Part shown: in pieces, positions 16,347 to 27,300 of the stretch
Layout of the letters: each line of letters opens with the position of its first letter
Numbering within the stretch: the stretch's first letter is position 1
Source: Sphingobacterium sp. UGAL515B_05
GTDB taxonomy: Bacteria; Bacteroidota; Bacteroidia; Sphingobacteriales; Sphingobacteriaceae
DNA: 64,000 bases
Direction of reading: 5' to 3'
NCBI RefSeq assembly: GCF_033097525.1
Contig: NZ_CP109907.1
Coordinates: 5,828,001 to 5,892,000, forward strand
Position numbers and translations under genes: made by a program
Notes under the pieces: model-generated
The model's database searches: none
The model's input: the letters and a program-made list of their open reading frames with translations, nothing else
Told to the model about the DNA's origin: nothing

Positions 16347-17420
16347 ATGCTTCAAAAAACACATAAAATAAGTTTCCATTTTTATGATACCGGTGGCGGT
16401 GACGCCATTCACATAAGATTTTTAGGAGAAGATTCGAACTGGCACAATATACTTATTGACGGTGGATACGCCCGTGAATATAAAAATGCTTTTGCTCCAC
16501 TTATCAAAGAAATTTTAGCTGCTGATGAAGTCGTTGACCATTGGATAATCAGCCATGTTGACAGAGATCACATCGGTGCAGTTCTGGGTTTCCTACAAGA
16601 TAATACCATAAAAGATAAGCCCAATGCTGTTAAGAGGTTTATATTTAACAGTACCACCGAACCTATCCAAATACCCAGTGAGAAAATTTCAGTCCGTGAT
16701 GGCATTACTTTAAGAGAATATATCAAAAAGAGCTACATTCAAAGCGAACCTTCTATAAATACAAAAACAAAATCTATTGAGGTTCAGGGTCTGCAGATGA
16801 CGATCCTTTCGCCAACGCCTGAAAAACAAAAAAAAGCTGAAGATTTATGGACCGTGGAAGAGCGGACAATGAAAGTTGGCAGAAAAGCTTCACAGTCAGA
16901 TCATGCGAAAACTATCTCTGAGCTTAAAGATCTACCTTTTCATCAAGATAAAGATGAAGTTAACGGCAGTTCCATCGCTATCCTTGTTGAATTTGGCGAC
17001 ATTAAGGCTTTACTTTTAGCAGACAGCCACCCATCAGATATTGAAGATAGTCTTTCTGCCTTACGGTATAGTTCAACAAATCCCATTCCTCTCTCCTTTA
17101 TGCAGTTATCTCATCACGGAAGCAAAGCAAATACGAGCGTTGGACTATTGGAAATGGTCAACACAGAAAATTTTGTTGTTACTGGTAATGGCATCCATAA
17201 TCGACATCCAGATAAGGAAGCTTTGGTAAGATTACTAGAACACGGAAAGAAAAATGAAATAAAAATTAAAATTCATTATTCCTGTGACACAAAGGAATTG
17301 AGAGATCTATTTAAAATTGATGCAGAAGTAGAATCGTGCTACGAATTTGATACTACCTATAAGAAAATCGGTCCTGAAAACGAACTATTTTTATTCGAAA
17401 AAATTACTGAAAAAATATGA
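16347..17420 (+). CDS. Metallo-beta-lactamase-fold hydrolase (ComEC-like), probable AVAST component
   Basis: 357 residues. The metal-binding motif HxDxDH is present as SHVDRDHIGA (H70, D72, D74, H75), with later ligands in LLLADSHPSD and QLSHHGSKANTS, the pattern of ComEC/Rec2-type MBL proteins that act on nucleic acids or nucleotides. No membrane segment is seen, so it is a soluble stand-alone form. Its stop overlaps the start of the protease-STAND gene by 4 nt (ATGA), showing co-expression. An MBL protein beside a trypsin-like protease/STAND ATPase is the layout I recall for AVAST type I anti-phage systems; the match is by architecture, not by a database search. Confidence 0.82.
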   Translation: MLQKTHKISFHFYDTGGGDAIHIRFLGEDSNWHNILIDGGYAREYKNAFAPLIKEILAADEVVDHWIISHVDRDHIGAVLGFLQDNTIKDKPNAVKRFIFNSTTEPIQIPSEKISVRDGITLREYIKKSYIQSEPSINTKTKSIEVQGLQMTILSPTPEKQKKAEDLWTVEERTMKVGRKASQSDHAKTISELKDLPFHQDKDEVNGSSIAILVEFGDIKALLLADSHPSDIEDSLSALRYSSTNPIPLSFMQLSHHGSKANTSVGLLEMVNTENFVVTGNGIHNRHPDKEALVRLLEHGKKNEIKIKIHYSCDTKELRDLFKIDAEVESCYEFDTTYKKIGPENELFLFEKITEKI

Positions 17421-20400
17421 ACCTAAATTTGCCCCAGCTCTCTACTATCAGAATTCAATGCAATGAAGACATTGGGACCGCAGTTATATACTTTCCAGAT
17501 GCCGATACTGAATATGTATATATTTTAACCGCAAAACATTGCTTAGTTGGGGAAAAGTTTAACAAAACGTATTCAAAAGAAAGAATACTGCTAGATCAAA
17601 TTTTCAATGAGGAGTCCTTGACCTATCATTCATATGTTCTTTCAGATACTGCAGTCGTGATAACCTCAGTAAATAATGAAGAAGATTTGGCCTTAATTAT
17701 TATTCCTGCGAATGATATAGTAGCACTAACCGGAAAGAGGTTTTTCAGTCAGGTAACTGATACAGATGATACTATTCAAGACTATAAAGTTAGGGGATTC
17801 GCAAATTTTAATGATCAAAAAGACGACCAGCCTTTTTCGCTTAAATTTCTTGAAAATAAAAAGCATAATCCAAATATTTTCACATTGCATCATGAAGGAG
17901 CGCTAGATACTTTTTATCAACAGGCCATGTCAAATGTATCAGGTCTTTCAGGTTCAGGAGCCTATGCCGATCTGTTCGGAAATCTCTATTTTGTAGGAAT
18001 AATCCATACATACGAAGATGGTAATACATTTATAGCAACGAAGATTTCAGCATATAATAACCTCATTGATCCTAACAAATTCAAACTTATTGAAGAATTA
18101 AAACCCGAAACTAATCCTGAAATATTGGATAGTTATGGGATAATGGATAAAAATAGGGAAATAATCAATTTAAGAACTAGGGAGACAGTTGGTTCATTCA
18201 ATGTTCATCGTGATACAAGTTTTTTGACTCGTGCTATCAAAGAAAATAATCTTGTCGTTATCCATGGGAAGCCCGGTGTGGGAAAATCAGCGCTAGCGAA
18301 GGCTGTGGTGACAGAATTAAAATCCGAAGGTGATTATACTGTCATTACGCTTACTCCAGAAAATCTCTACTGTAATACCTTAGATGAAGCAATGAAGAGT
18401 GCCAGATATAATGCGACAATCCCTCAAATTATCGGTAGTCCCCTATCCGCACGAAATGTTCTTATTTGGATTGAAAGTTTTGAAAAATTAATAGAATCCG
18501 AATTTTCGGGGGCATTTAATGAACTGCTCCAAGTTATCAAATCAAATAATCGTATTATCCTTTTAATAACAGTTAGGGAATATTTGTTACAAAGGTTTCG
18601 CATTCATTTTTATTTTGAGCTTCCAAAAAACAATACATATTTAGAAGTCAATGATTTTAATGATGGAGAGATACAACAAGTTCAGGATGCCATCCCCCAA
18701 CTTAAAACATTACTTGAAAATCCAAAAATCAAGCATTTACTTCATAACCCCTATTATCTTGACAAGGCTGTTCGTATTATTCCTTTTCTGGAAAGTGAGC
18801 AACAATTAGATGAAATAAAATTTAAGAAGTTGATGTGGCAGCATATAGTGGAGAATGGAAACATATCCAGAGGAGCTGTTTTTTACGAAATTTGTGTAAA
18901 AAGATCACGAGAGATGCGCCTCTTCACCGACTTTTCAGGAAGTGATGAGCTGATTTCTCAACTTTTGAGAGACAACATTATACAACAGAACGATATCGTA
19001 ATAAATCCTGAATATAGTCCATCACATGATATTTTAGAAGATTGGGCGTTGATAAGATTTATTTCAGAGCAAAAAAGGCTGATGCCGGACAGTAGAACTT
19101 TTTTAGAATCCATGGAAAATAACCCTGCAATGAAAAGGGCATTTAGGTTGTGGATGGAAGAATACTATGTTACGGATCCCGTCGCATCGGTAAGTTTTGT
19201 TTATGACCTTTTGCAAGATAGTTTATTGTCACAATCATGGAAAGACGAACTTTTAGTTGTATCACTTCGTTCTCAGAACGCTGCAATACTTTTAGATGCA
19301 TTAAAAGATAATCTTCTTAGCAACCAAGGGCAGTTTTTGAAACAGATAATGTTTTTGCTTCAGATCGGATGTAAACGTATAGACCCGACCAAACAAAGTT
19401 TAGATCAGTTATTACCAATAGGTTCAGGCTGGGACTATATTATAGATTTTATTTGGGATAATTATGATACAATTTCATCGTTCAAAATCGATAGCGAATA
19501 CATAGCACTTATTGAGGCGTGGGCGACCCAACTACCGGAATTCAATCCGCAAACACTTCCAACTTGTTCAAAAAGTGTTGCCCACTTTTTGGAAAGATTC
19601 GTTCATCGGGTTCAGAAAGTATTTATTGGTGGGGCAAAATACCATTCTGTCAACTCCGTTTTAAAGCCATACATAAAAATAATCTTTCAATTGACGGCGT
19701 CGGCCCCGTCGATAGTTGAAAACTTAATACAGGCTTCGAAAAATCCCAGTGTAGGAAATGAGCGATGGACTAATCCTCAATTTTTATATCAAATTAGAGC
19801 ATATATTACCGATGGGGTAATCGCAGATCAAATATGCCGTTTTTTCCCAGATGACGTGTTGGCTATTGCTAATGAGGATTGGCTGGCAAAGGAAGAGGAT
19901 AATGCAAAATCACCATATAGACCCATTAATTTTCGTAGATCTGATGCAAGGGATTTCGGTTTGAACAAAGCATTTAACACTGAACATGGTTTTCCAAGTG
20001 CTTACCACACGTTTTTTTATTGGATGTTTCTTTATCATCCAGACAAAGCACTGGATTTCATTATTACTTTTTTAAATGCTGCGTTTGAAAAAAATCAGAG
20101 CGTTTTAAAATCACAAAATGAAGAAATTGATAATATTACTGTAAGTTTCTACGATGGTACTTCAAAAAACTACTATGGAAATTATGAGTATTGGTGTATG
20201 TATCGGAGTAGCAGATCTGAAAATCGGCACATTGCCTCATTGTTAATGGCACTTGAAGCTGGACTACTTGATGCTATAGGGGAAGTCTCAGATCAAGTGC
20301 TAAGAGGATACCTGCAAAGAATTATCAAAGAATCTAAGAATGTTGCATTTCTGGGTATTGCTATAAGTGTAATTCAGGCTCATCCTGAACTTTTAGACGA

Positions 20401-22303
20401 AAATTCAGTTTCTCTTCTAGGCATACAGATTTTTTTCTGGTGGGAGTCAAGCCGTTGGATGTCAGAATTACATACTAATGAAGTATTCAATGATGATGAA
20501 TACGAGAAAAGTGAAAGAATTAAATCCAATAAAAAAATTCATCGACGAAAGTATTACCAGGGCCTTGTAGGTTTTGTTTTTGATTATATGTTTATCTATC
20601 GCACCCAAAATGATCTATTATTCAAGCAAATTGATACGATGTGGGAACAAGCTCCAGCGGAGGAATATCTATGGAGAAAATTTCTATTTGATATGGATGC
20701 CCGTAAATATCAGCATATACCTGTTGAATTTAATGGCAAAAAATTGATCCAAATCCAACCAGGTTACGATGAGGAAGTTCGGAAAAATGTGACAGAAACT
20801 AAAGATCTCAGTCTAGCCCCGACTGTTAATGTGTTTTGGGCGAAAGATGCCTATGATAATAAACCTATTGATGATCACCATTACGAAAAGTGGAGAGTAG
20901 GATATGATTATATTCAAAATTCTAAAGGCCAGTTTGATTTGATGATTTCAAAAACATTGATGGCATCACTTGGTTTACGCGATTTTTTTACAGAAATGAA
21001 CGAGGAACAGTTAACATGGTGTCGGCAAACTATCATGGATTTTGCAGAAACAAAATTGGGAGCCCAAGAATCTATGGACATGTATTTAGATGTATTTGGT
21101 AAGCAAGCTGCTCTTACTGGTCTTTCATTTAATATTAATTATGAAACAGATGAAGCCACTAAATTGAAAATAAAAGAATTAATTTTTCGATTGCTGATTA
21201 GTGGACTAGACGAACAGGAACGAATTGCACTTCAAGTTGGAGTTGCACACCATCTTCCAAAAGATGATCCAGACTTTGTATTAAATTGTTGGTATGGACT
21301 ATTAAATTTTATGGAATTCAAAAAAGAAACGAATTCTATTGAAGAGCGCCGCAGGGAAGCCATGTGGAAGTATGGAAAAGAAGTAGAATGCGAGAACGAA
21401 ACTCTTGTAACTGAGAAAGAATTTGTGGACAACTTAACCAAAGTAGTTCTCGATGGCAGTATTGACAAAACTGCAACATTATCGTTCAATCTGGATCTGC
21501 CCACCCACTGGCTCCTTGATGATGCCCTCCGTATTATACCATGGACAACGACAATTGCTCAACAACATGACATGGTTCAAAAAGTTCTTAAACTTCACCT
21601 GGAATTTTTGGGTGATAGGACCTTTGGTAGCAAATCGGATTATTACGACAGTAGACATGCTTTCACTTTCTTCTATCCAAGATTTTTACTTTCCCAGCCA
21701 ACCGAAATTTCGAAACCGCTGTTTAAGGATTTACTTGATCTTACAATAACTGATGATAAAAAGTTTAATAAAAGCGACGTAAAAGATTATTTATATAGGC
21801 TAGTCAAAGAATTTATAAGATCAGTAGCAAATGGATCAAACAAAGGTAAATTCTGGGCGCTCTGGGATGTTTTGCGAGAGTGGACAATTGAAAATGCAAC
21901 TACTTTTTACCTGCCTCTTTTTTTTATGGATCTGGACTGGAAAGCAGGCTCGGAAAACTGGCATGTGCTTGAAGGAAAAAGCCTGTATTACAAAGAGTTT
22001 ATTACAAAGTATGAATTTAACAAAATAAATGAATGTATCAAGTTTTTGAATGGTGTGGCATTTCATCAGTTTATGCCTGAATCTTTAAGTTGGGTGGCCT
22101 TGATACTTAAAAGGAAAAATGCTTATGAAGTGAATAGAGAGCTATTGGAAAACTTCGCTGAAAAAGCTTTTTATAATTATGGAAACAAAATAAAAACTAG
22201 CAAAGAATTGCTAACAGATTACCTCTTTATCCTGGATTTTCTAATAGCTATTATTTCCCCAAAAGCTTACATGCTGAAAGATGAATTAATACAGTATAAA
22301 TAA
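17417..22303 (+). CDS. Trypsin-like protease fused to STAND NTPase, Avs1-like phage sensor
   Basis: 1628 residues. Residues 1-200 form a trypsin-like protease with a full triad: H41 in LTAKHC, D90 in EEDLALI and S178 in SGLSGSGAY. A P-loop NTPase follows with Walker A GKPGVGKS at 284-291 and a Walker B-like VLIWIESFEKL at 348-358. The remaining thousand or so residues have no recognised motif and are probably helical repeats acting as a sensor. This is the plan of STAND immune proteins, in which ligand binding drives oligomerisation and activates the N-terminal effector. AVAST type I proteins use a protease effector. It overlaps the MBL gene by 4 nt and precedes the nuclease-like gene by 6 nt. 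The likely outcome is abortive proteolysis upon phage detection. Confidence 0.82.
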   Translation: MNLNLPQLSTIRIQCNEDIGTAVIYFPDADTEYVYILTAKHCLVGEKFNKTYSKERILLDQIFNEESLTYHSYVLSDTAVVITSVNNEEDLALIIIPANDIVALTGKRFFSQVTDTDDTIQDYKVRGFANFNDQKDDQPFSLKFLENKKHNPNIFTLHHEGALDTFYQQAMSNVSGLSGSGAYADLFGNLYFVGIIHTYEDGNTFIATKISAYNNLIDPNKFKLIEELKPETNPEILDSYGIMDKNREIINLRTRETVGSFNVHRDTSFLTRAIKENNLVVIHGKPGVGKSALAKAVVTELKSEGDYTVITLTPENLYCNTLDEAMKSARYNATIPQIIGSPLSARNVLIWIESFEKLIESEFSGAFNELLQVIKSNNRIILLITVREYLLQRFRIHFYFELPKNNTYLEVNDFNDGEIQQVQDAIPQLKTLLENPKIKHLLHNPYYLDKAVRIIPFLESEQQLDEIKFKKLMWQHIVENGNISRGAVFYEICVKRSREMRLFTDFSGSDELISQLLRDNIIQQNDIVINPEYSPSHDILEDWALIRFISEQKRLMPDSRTFLESMENNPAMKRAFRLWMEEYYVTDPVASVSFVYDLLQDSLLSQSWKDELLVVSLRSQNAAILLDALKDNLLSNQGQFLKQIMFLLQIGCKRIDPTKQSLDQLLPIGSGWDYIIDFIWDNYDTISSFKIDSEYIALIEAWATQLPEFNPQTLPTCSKSVAHFLERFVHRVQKVFIGGAKYHSVNSVLKPYIKIIFQLTASAPSIVENLIQASKNPSVGNERWTNPQFLYQIRAYITDGVIADQICRFFPDDVLAIANEDWLAKEEDNAKSPYRPINFRRSDARDFGLNKAFNTEHGFPSAYHTFFYWMFLYHPDKALDFIITFLNAAFEKNQSVLKSQNEEIDNITVSFYDGTSKNYYGNYEYWCMYRSSRSENRHIASLLMALEAGLLDAIGEVSDQVLRGYLQRIIKESKNVAFLGIAISVIQAHPELLDENSVSLLGIQIFFWWESSRWMSELHTNEVFNDDEYEKSERIKSNKKIHRRKYYQGLVGFVFDYMFIYRTQNDLLFKQIDTMWEQAPAEEYLWRKFLFDMDARKYQHIPVEFNGKKLIQIQPGYDEEVRKNVTETKDLSLAPTVNVFWAKDAYDNKPIDDHHYEKWRVGYDYIQNSKGQFDLMISKTLMASLGLRDFFTEMNEEQLTWCRQTIMDFAETKLGAQESMDMYLDVFGKQAALTGLSFNINYETDEATKLKIKELIFRLLISGLDEQERIALQVGVAHHLPKDDPDFVLNCWYGLLNFMEFKKETNSIEERRREAMWKYGKEVECENETLVTEKEFVDNLTKVVLDGSIDKTATLSFNLDLPTHWLLDDALRIIPWTTTIAQQHDMVQKVLKLHLEFLGDRTFGSKSDYYDSRHAFTFFYPRFLLSQPTEISKPLFKDLLDLTITDDKKFNKSDVKDYLYRLVKEFIRSVANGSNKGKFWALWDVLREWTIENATTFYLPLFFMDLDWKAGSENWHVLEGKSLYYKEFITKYEFNKINECIKFLNGVAFHQFMPESLSWVALILKRKNAYEVNRELLENFAEKAFYNYGNKIKTSKELLTDYLFILDFLIAIISPKAYMLKDELIQYK

Positions 22304-22309
22304 AAAAAT

Positions 22310-22840
22310 ATGAAAATAGAAAAAATTGTAAAAAATATCAAAGACGCCATAAATGTTCTATTGGAAAAGGAAGCTGGTAACCTTTCTAGAGGGCTTAATG
22401 AACTTAATATTTCAACCCATTTGGCTTTTTACTTGAAGCCTTTCTTTCCCGAGCTAGACGTTGATCCCGAATATAATGGTGATATAGATAAGCCCAATGA
22501 TAGGAAGGCATTAGATATAGCAAAAAACCGTATGATGGAAATAGGTTTCAAACCAAATGATAACGATAATTACAAAATTAATCCAGACATTATTATTCAT
22601 AGAAGACTAACTAATAATCATAACTTAGTTGTGATCGAAGTAAAAAAGGACAGTCATACAAGAAAACATAAAGAATTTGACCTTATTAAACTTGAACACC
22701 TAACCATTGACTTTGTTGGCAATCATTACAATTACAAATTAGGTGTAGCAATAATTTTTGGAACTAAAAAAAATACGGGGCAATACGAGATTCGTTTTTT
22801 CCAAAACGGCAGGGAATTCTTGGAAGAAAACTTAGTCTAA
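22310..22840 (+). CDS. PD-(D/E)xK nuclease-like protein of the defence operon
   Basis: 176 residues. A PD-(D/E)xK pattern is visible: NPDIIIHRR with D93, then LVVIEVKKD with E110 and K112, and an upstream acidic helix (SRGLNELNIS, E31). The spacing and the hydrophobic strands fit a restriction-endonuclease-fold core. It starts 6 nt after the protease-STAND gene, so it belongs to the same operon. It could be a nuclease or a catalytically dead structural relative. Its stop overlaps the convergent gene by 4 nt. Confidence 0.68.
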   Translation: MKIEKIVKNIKDAINVLLEKEAGNLSRGLNELNISTHLAFYLKPFFPELDVDPEYNGDIDKPNDRKALDIAKNRMMEIGFKPNDNDNYKINPDIIIHRRLTNNHNLVVIEVKKDSHTRKHKEFDLIKLEHLTIDFVGNHYNYKLGVAIIFGTKKNTGQYEIRFFQNGREFLEENLV

Positions 22841-23373
22841 TACTTGTAATCTATGTATTTTAATAATTGCATCACTGAGTAGTCTATTTTCATAATGTAT
22901 TCGTCTTCTCCGCCGTAGTCTCGTAGAAATCGGTCAGAGAAACCGTATCCGCCATTAGCTTTTGCTTTTTTTAATACATCGCTAAGAGGGTAAAAGGTAT
23001 TTCTGTATCTCCCTTTATTTATTTCCAAAGATGGCAGACAATCTTTTGTATCACATACAATCCAATAGCCTTTTCGCTCTCCGAATCTTACCGCGGAATA
23101 TGCCGTGTTGGTAAAGCTCGCAATGTATTCTGCTTTAGATCTACGGGGAATGCTTCTGATCAATATAGGTTTTGTCTTTGGAATGAAATTTCTTAATACA
23201 ATATCCCACACATCATAATACGCCTTAAATTTTTCACTACGGTCAGTGCGTATCCAATTAGAGATAAAAGTTATTGTATCTGCAGACGGTATGCTATCTT
23301 TCTCAAAAATATCAATTAGGTTTTGAGCTATTTCTTGCTTTTCGCCGGTAGTTAGCCGATAATAATCTTTCAT
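22837..23373 (-). CDS. Possible ADP-ribosyltransferase-fold protein
   Basis: 178 residues. Three elements in the right order suggest the R-S-E class of ADP-ribosyltransferases: R73 in PILIRSIPRR, S86-F-T in YIASFTNTAYSAVRFG, and E156-x-E158 in DYGGEDEYIMKI near the C-terminus. These correspond to the NAD-binding arginine, the STS-type strand and the ExE catalytic loop. There is no signal peptide. It is convergent with the defence operon and lies 34 nt downstream of a membrane protein gene on its own strand. If the motif reading is right it may be an effector of a second defence or toxin module. The fold call is tentative. Confidence 0.6.
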   Translation of the reverse strand: MKDYYRLTTGEKQEIAQNLIDIFEKDSIPSADTITFISNWIRTDRSEKFKAYYDVWDIVLRNFIPKTKPILIRSIPRRSKAEYIASFTNTAYSAVRFGERKGYWIVCDTKDCLPSLEINKGRYRNTFYPLSDVLKKAKANGGYGFSDRFLRDYGGEDEYIMKIDYSVMQLLKYIDYKY

Positions 23374-23407
23374 GATTTCTTTTATTTTTTAGGTAAATAA
23401 TTACAAA

Positions 23408-24154
23408 TTACTGCTTGTGTTTGTATTTTAAATACCGTTCTAACGCAATCTGATACGAGAGAGAGTTTATAATTCTGTCGTGCGGGAGATTATCATTATA
23501 CATTTGTAATAGATCTTCATCAGCATTGTCATATTTTTTACCAGTAAGACTGCCAAGAAATACAAACAGAAAATCCTGACCAAAATATGAATGATCTGAA
23601 GATGTGTATATTCCTCCGATCCCTTGCTGTTTTTGATTATTTGATTCAAATGCCGGGATTAGAGTTCCGAAATATTTATTAAAAAGTGTTTGCAATTGCT
23701 TTTTATTTTCAATTGAAAAAGCTGGATATAGATCTTCAAAAAGCTGATATCTGATAGTAATAAACTCTCTTCTGAATAGGGGATTCTCATCTTTTACAAC
23801 ATCAAGCCTGGCATCAGTAATCGTTTTCCAGTCAGAATATCTATCAAGCCTAACCTTATCAATGTTAGCCCTTTCTGCTGCCCTCAGCCTTTCAATACCG
23901 TAATAAGCGACTATGAGTGTAATTGTTGCTGCAAAGAGTCCATTATATCTAGCGAATTGTTTAATGTAAAAATTAATACCATCGGGCGAAAATTCAAAGT
24001 GATTTCCGAAGAGTATTGTTTGTGTTGAAAAAAAGGCAATACTCGATAGCACAAACATGCACATTGCAACGATTATGATTATAAATCTAAATATGGATCC
24101 TATGCTTACAATCGATTTTCCTTTATGAAACAAACGTTGATTGATACTCTTCAT
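23408..24154 (-). CDS. Two-helix membrane protein of unknown function
   Basis: 248 residues. Two N-terminal membrane segments are clear (FRFIIIIVAMCMFVLSSIAF and NGLFAATITLIVAYYGIERL), followed by a soluble, helical cytoplasmic domain (residues about 85-248). This layout is common for membrane partners in phage-defence pairs, but no family is recognised. It is followed after 34 nt by the ADP-ribosyltransferase-like gene, probably in one transcript. Confidence 0.65.
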   Translation of the reverse strand: MKSINQRLFHKGKSIVSIGSIFRFIIIIVAMCMFVLSSIAFFSTQTILFGNHFEFSPDGINFYIKQFARYNGLFAATITLIVAYYGIERLRAAERANIDKVRLDRYSDWKTITDARLDVVKDENPLFRREFITIRYQLFEDLYPAFSIENKKQLQTLFNKYFGTLIPAFESNNQKQQGIGGIYTSSDHSYFGQDFLFVFLGSLTGKKYDNADEDLLQMYNDNLPHDRIINSLSYQIALERYLKYKHKQ

Positions 24155-24393
24155 AATAATGGTTTCAAGAATTTTATACTAATCCCAATATAAGAAAAAA
24201 TAGAAAATGCATGCCGTGTTGCCTTACTTTTCGAATTTGAATTTTTCTAAATATTGAAGACCATGATCATTTTTATCAATAGGCCATTAAATTAACGAAA
24301 CAGCCTACGAAATCTATTCAATTAATTTTCAGCATATAAAAATTGTAAAAGTTTTCCCAAAAGACACTTACAACAAAAGTGTTGGTTCCCCTC

Positions 24394-27300
24394 CTATAAT
24401 TTAAAGGCAGAAGAATTTTTGAGTTCTATTTCGGTTTCTGATTTTACATGTTGAGCGCTACCACCATCATCTTTTATCTCCAATGATGCCTGTATTTTTC
24501 TTTCCACAGCGGCGAGTTCGGTTTTCAAAGCTGCTAGCATCTTTTCTTTGTTCCAACTGCAATTCACAATATCACTCAGTACGATTTGGTCAGCTGTCAG
24601 TTGATTTACCTTCTTATTCTCTTCGTCAATAAGTCCAGGAAGTTTTTGTAGGGCACTGAGAAAATTTAAGCTTGCCCGCTCAGCGTCGCTCGCCATAATA
24701 CCATTATTATGCGTATACTTAATATTTCCTTCACCGCACACAAAGAACCTGTTATCTCTTTCAGTTGAGCCGGATCCTTCTTTTTGGGTCATCTCCGTTT
24801 TTACGAGCAGTCTAAAGCCATATAAAGTACCTATCTCTTCGTAATCACCGCCGGTCCTTGAGGCCTCTGCAAGTTTAGCCAGCTTTGCACCAATTTCTTT
24901 AACATCTGGATCACTGCGCAAGCCTTCCAACATGATCGGGTTCAAAACTTTTCCATCTTGCGATTTTTGGACACGATTTCCAAAGTTTTCCCAGTCTGCA
25001 TTTAATCTTGCTAAACGGGACTTTCTCGCTTCAAGTTCTTCTTGCAGACTTTCCAATTTGGAACTGGAACTCCACTTTGATCGTAAGAAAGCATGTTTCT
25101 CACTTTCAAGAACAGAAATTTTCTTTTCGACTTTCGCCTTTTCCAATAGATCGGTATTACCTGATAATAAAGCCACATACTCGGAAAAATTCATACCCGA
25201 AACTTCATCCATTCCCCCTTCATCAAGTATCCGTACTGCGATGGTATTACTCTTTAACTGTCCGATAAAACGCTGCTTATTTGCTAGTGTATTAAATTTG
25301 TACGCATCCAATGATTTTTCTACAGCATAAATAAAAACATCGACCTTATTGTCAGCAAAAAATTTAGCAATCTCATTGCCTTTTCGTACAGCGCGACCGT
25401 CCCGCTGCTCAAGATCCGAAGGCCGCCATGGAATATCCAGATGATGCACAGCTACTGCCCTCTTTTGGGCATTTACGCCCGTTCCTAGCGTTTCTGTAGA
25501 TCCAAAGAGCACCCTAATTTTCCCTTCATTGGTAGCTTTGATCAGTTCTTTACGCTGATCCTCCGTTTTTGCTTCCTGAATAAAGCGCATCTCCTCTGCC
25601 GGTATCCCATGATCTTCGACAAGTTTCCGCTTAATCTCGCTGTATATGTTCCACTCGCCCGGTTTAAAAGTGCCGAGGTCTGAGAAAACAAATTGAGTCC
25701 CTTTCTGCGCATTGAAATTTTTATAATATTTTGCAATATTTGCTGCGCAAACAGAAGCTTTATTTCCTGGATCGTCCCTATATCGCGAAGATATAAGCCG
25801 CATATCAAGGGACATTTTCCTTGCAAAATCTGTCGCGATCAACATCTTGGCTTTCTGCTCTGTCGGTGTTAGAGGAGCTCTACCAAGTAACTCAGCATTG
25901 CCACTCTTTGCAAACTCCATCAACTTTTTAATGAAAATTTCCTGATCCGGGGTTGGCGGTATATTGTAAAGGATCTCATTTTTTATAGGCCTATCAATTC
26001 CGATATCAGCCGCAGTACGGTAATCGGTGATTTCAGTGTAAAATTGGGCCAGTTCGGGCACTTTTATAAAATGTCTGAACCGCTCCTTTTGAACGATATT
26101 ATTGGCAACCGAGAATTCATAATCTATCGATTTACGCGCATAAATAGCAGCCCATGCATCAAAACAATTAATTCCCTGTCTTACCAGTGCTTTTGGTCTT
26201 AAAAATTTAAAAAGGCAGTATAACTCTGTAAGTGAATTTGAAATAGTTGTTCCAGAAAGAAAAGTTGCACCAAGATCTTTCCCATTTCTTTCCTGAATTG
26301 TACGGATGGCAAAAAGTAGGTTGAGTGCCTTTTGGCTGCCTTGTACATTGCCCAATCCAGCTACGCGCTCATGACGCGTATTGAACATAAGATTTTTAAA
26401 TTTATGGCTCTCATCAACAAAAATATGATCAATACCCATCATTTTAAAGTCGACGACATCATCCTTTCGGTTTTCGATATCATGCTCCAGTGTCTTAAGC
26501 TTCACAGCTAAGTTTTTCTTCCGGATTTCTACACCTTTCAGCATTGCACCAGATACGTCTTTCCCTTGATTGCGTAATGCGTCCAGATTTTGCTCCACAG
26601 ACATCAGTTCCGCTTGAAGTATCTCTTTCTGCAATTCTGTTGATTGGGGGATCATACCAAACTGGTCATGCGTAAGGATAATGCAGTCCCAATCATTGTT
26701 CTTGATTTCACCAAAAATCTTAAGCCTTTTCTGGGGTGTGAAGTCCTTCTTACCGGGATACAATATCTTTGCAAACGGATAAGCTTTTCGGTAGGTTTCT
26801 GCAATTTCATGAACATTGGCCTTTAGCGCTATGATCATTGGCTTGTGAACTAGCCCCAACCTTTTCATTTCTTGCGCTCCGGCACACATAATAAGTGTCT
26901 TGCCTCCCCCAACTTCATGATCACAAATACCTCCATTGTTACTTTTAAGCATGTAAATGGCATCTTTCTGACTTTGATACAGATCCTCGATGCCTACCGC
27001 CCTGCGGTCAAGTCCGGGAAATGTTTGATGGCTACCATCGTAATACGGTCTGACATGACAATTAAAAAGCTCGTTATATCTTCCGGTAAGTTCCTTTTTA
27101 AAATTATCGCCCTGGTGATAAAGCCAATCCGTAAATTCATGCCGGATCTCATCAATTTTGCCATTGGCCATCTGGATAGCATCCATATCCTTGACCTTGA
27201 TGGCAGTCCCATCCGTTAAGTATTCAGTTTTGGTGATATCCGGATTGGTGTTAACAAGAGCATGCCGCAACAGGTTTAATCCATCAAATGTCCGACTCTC

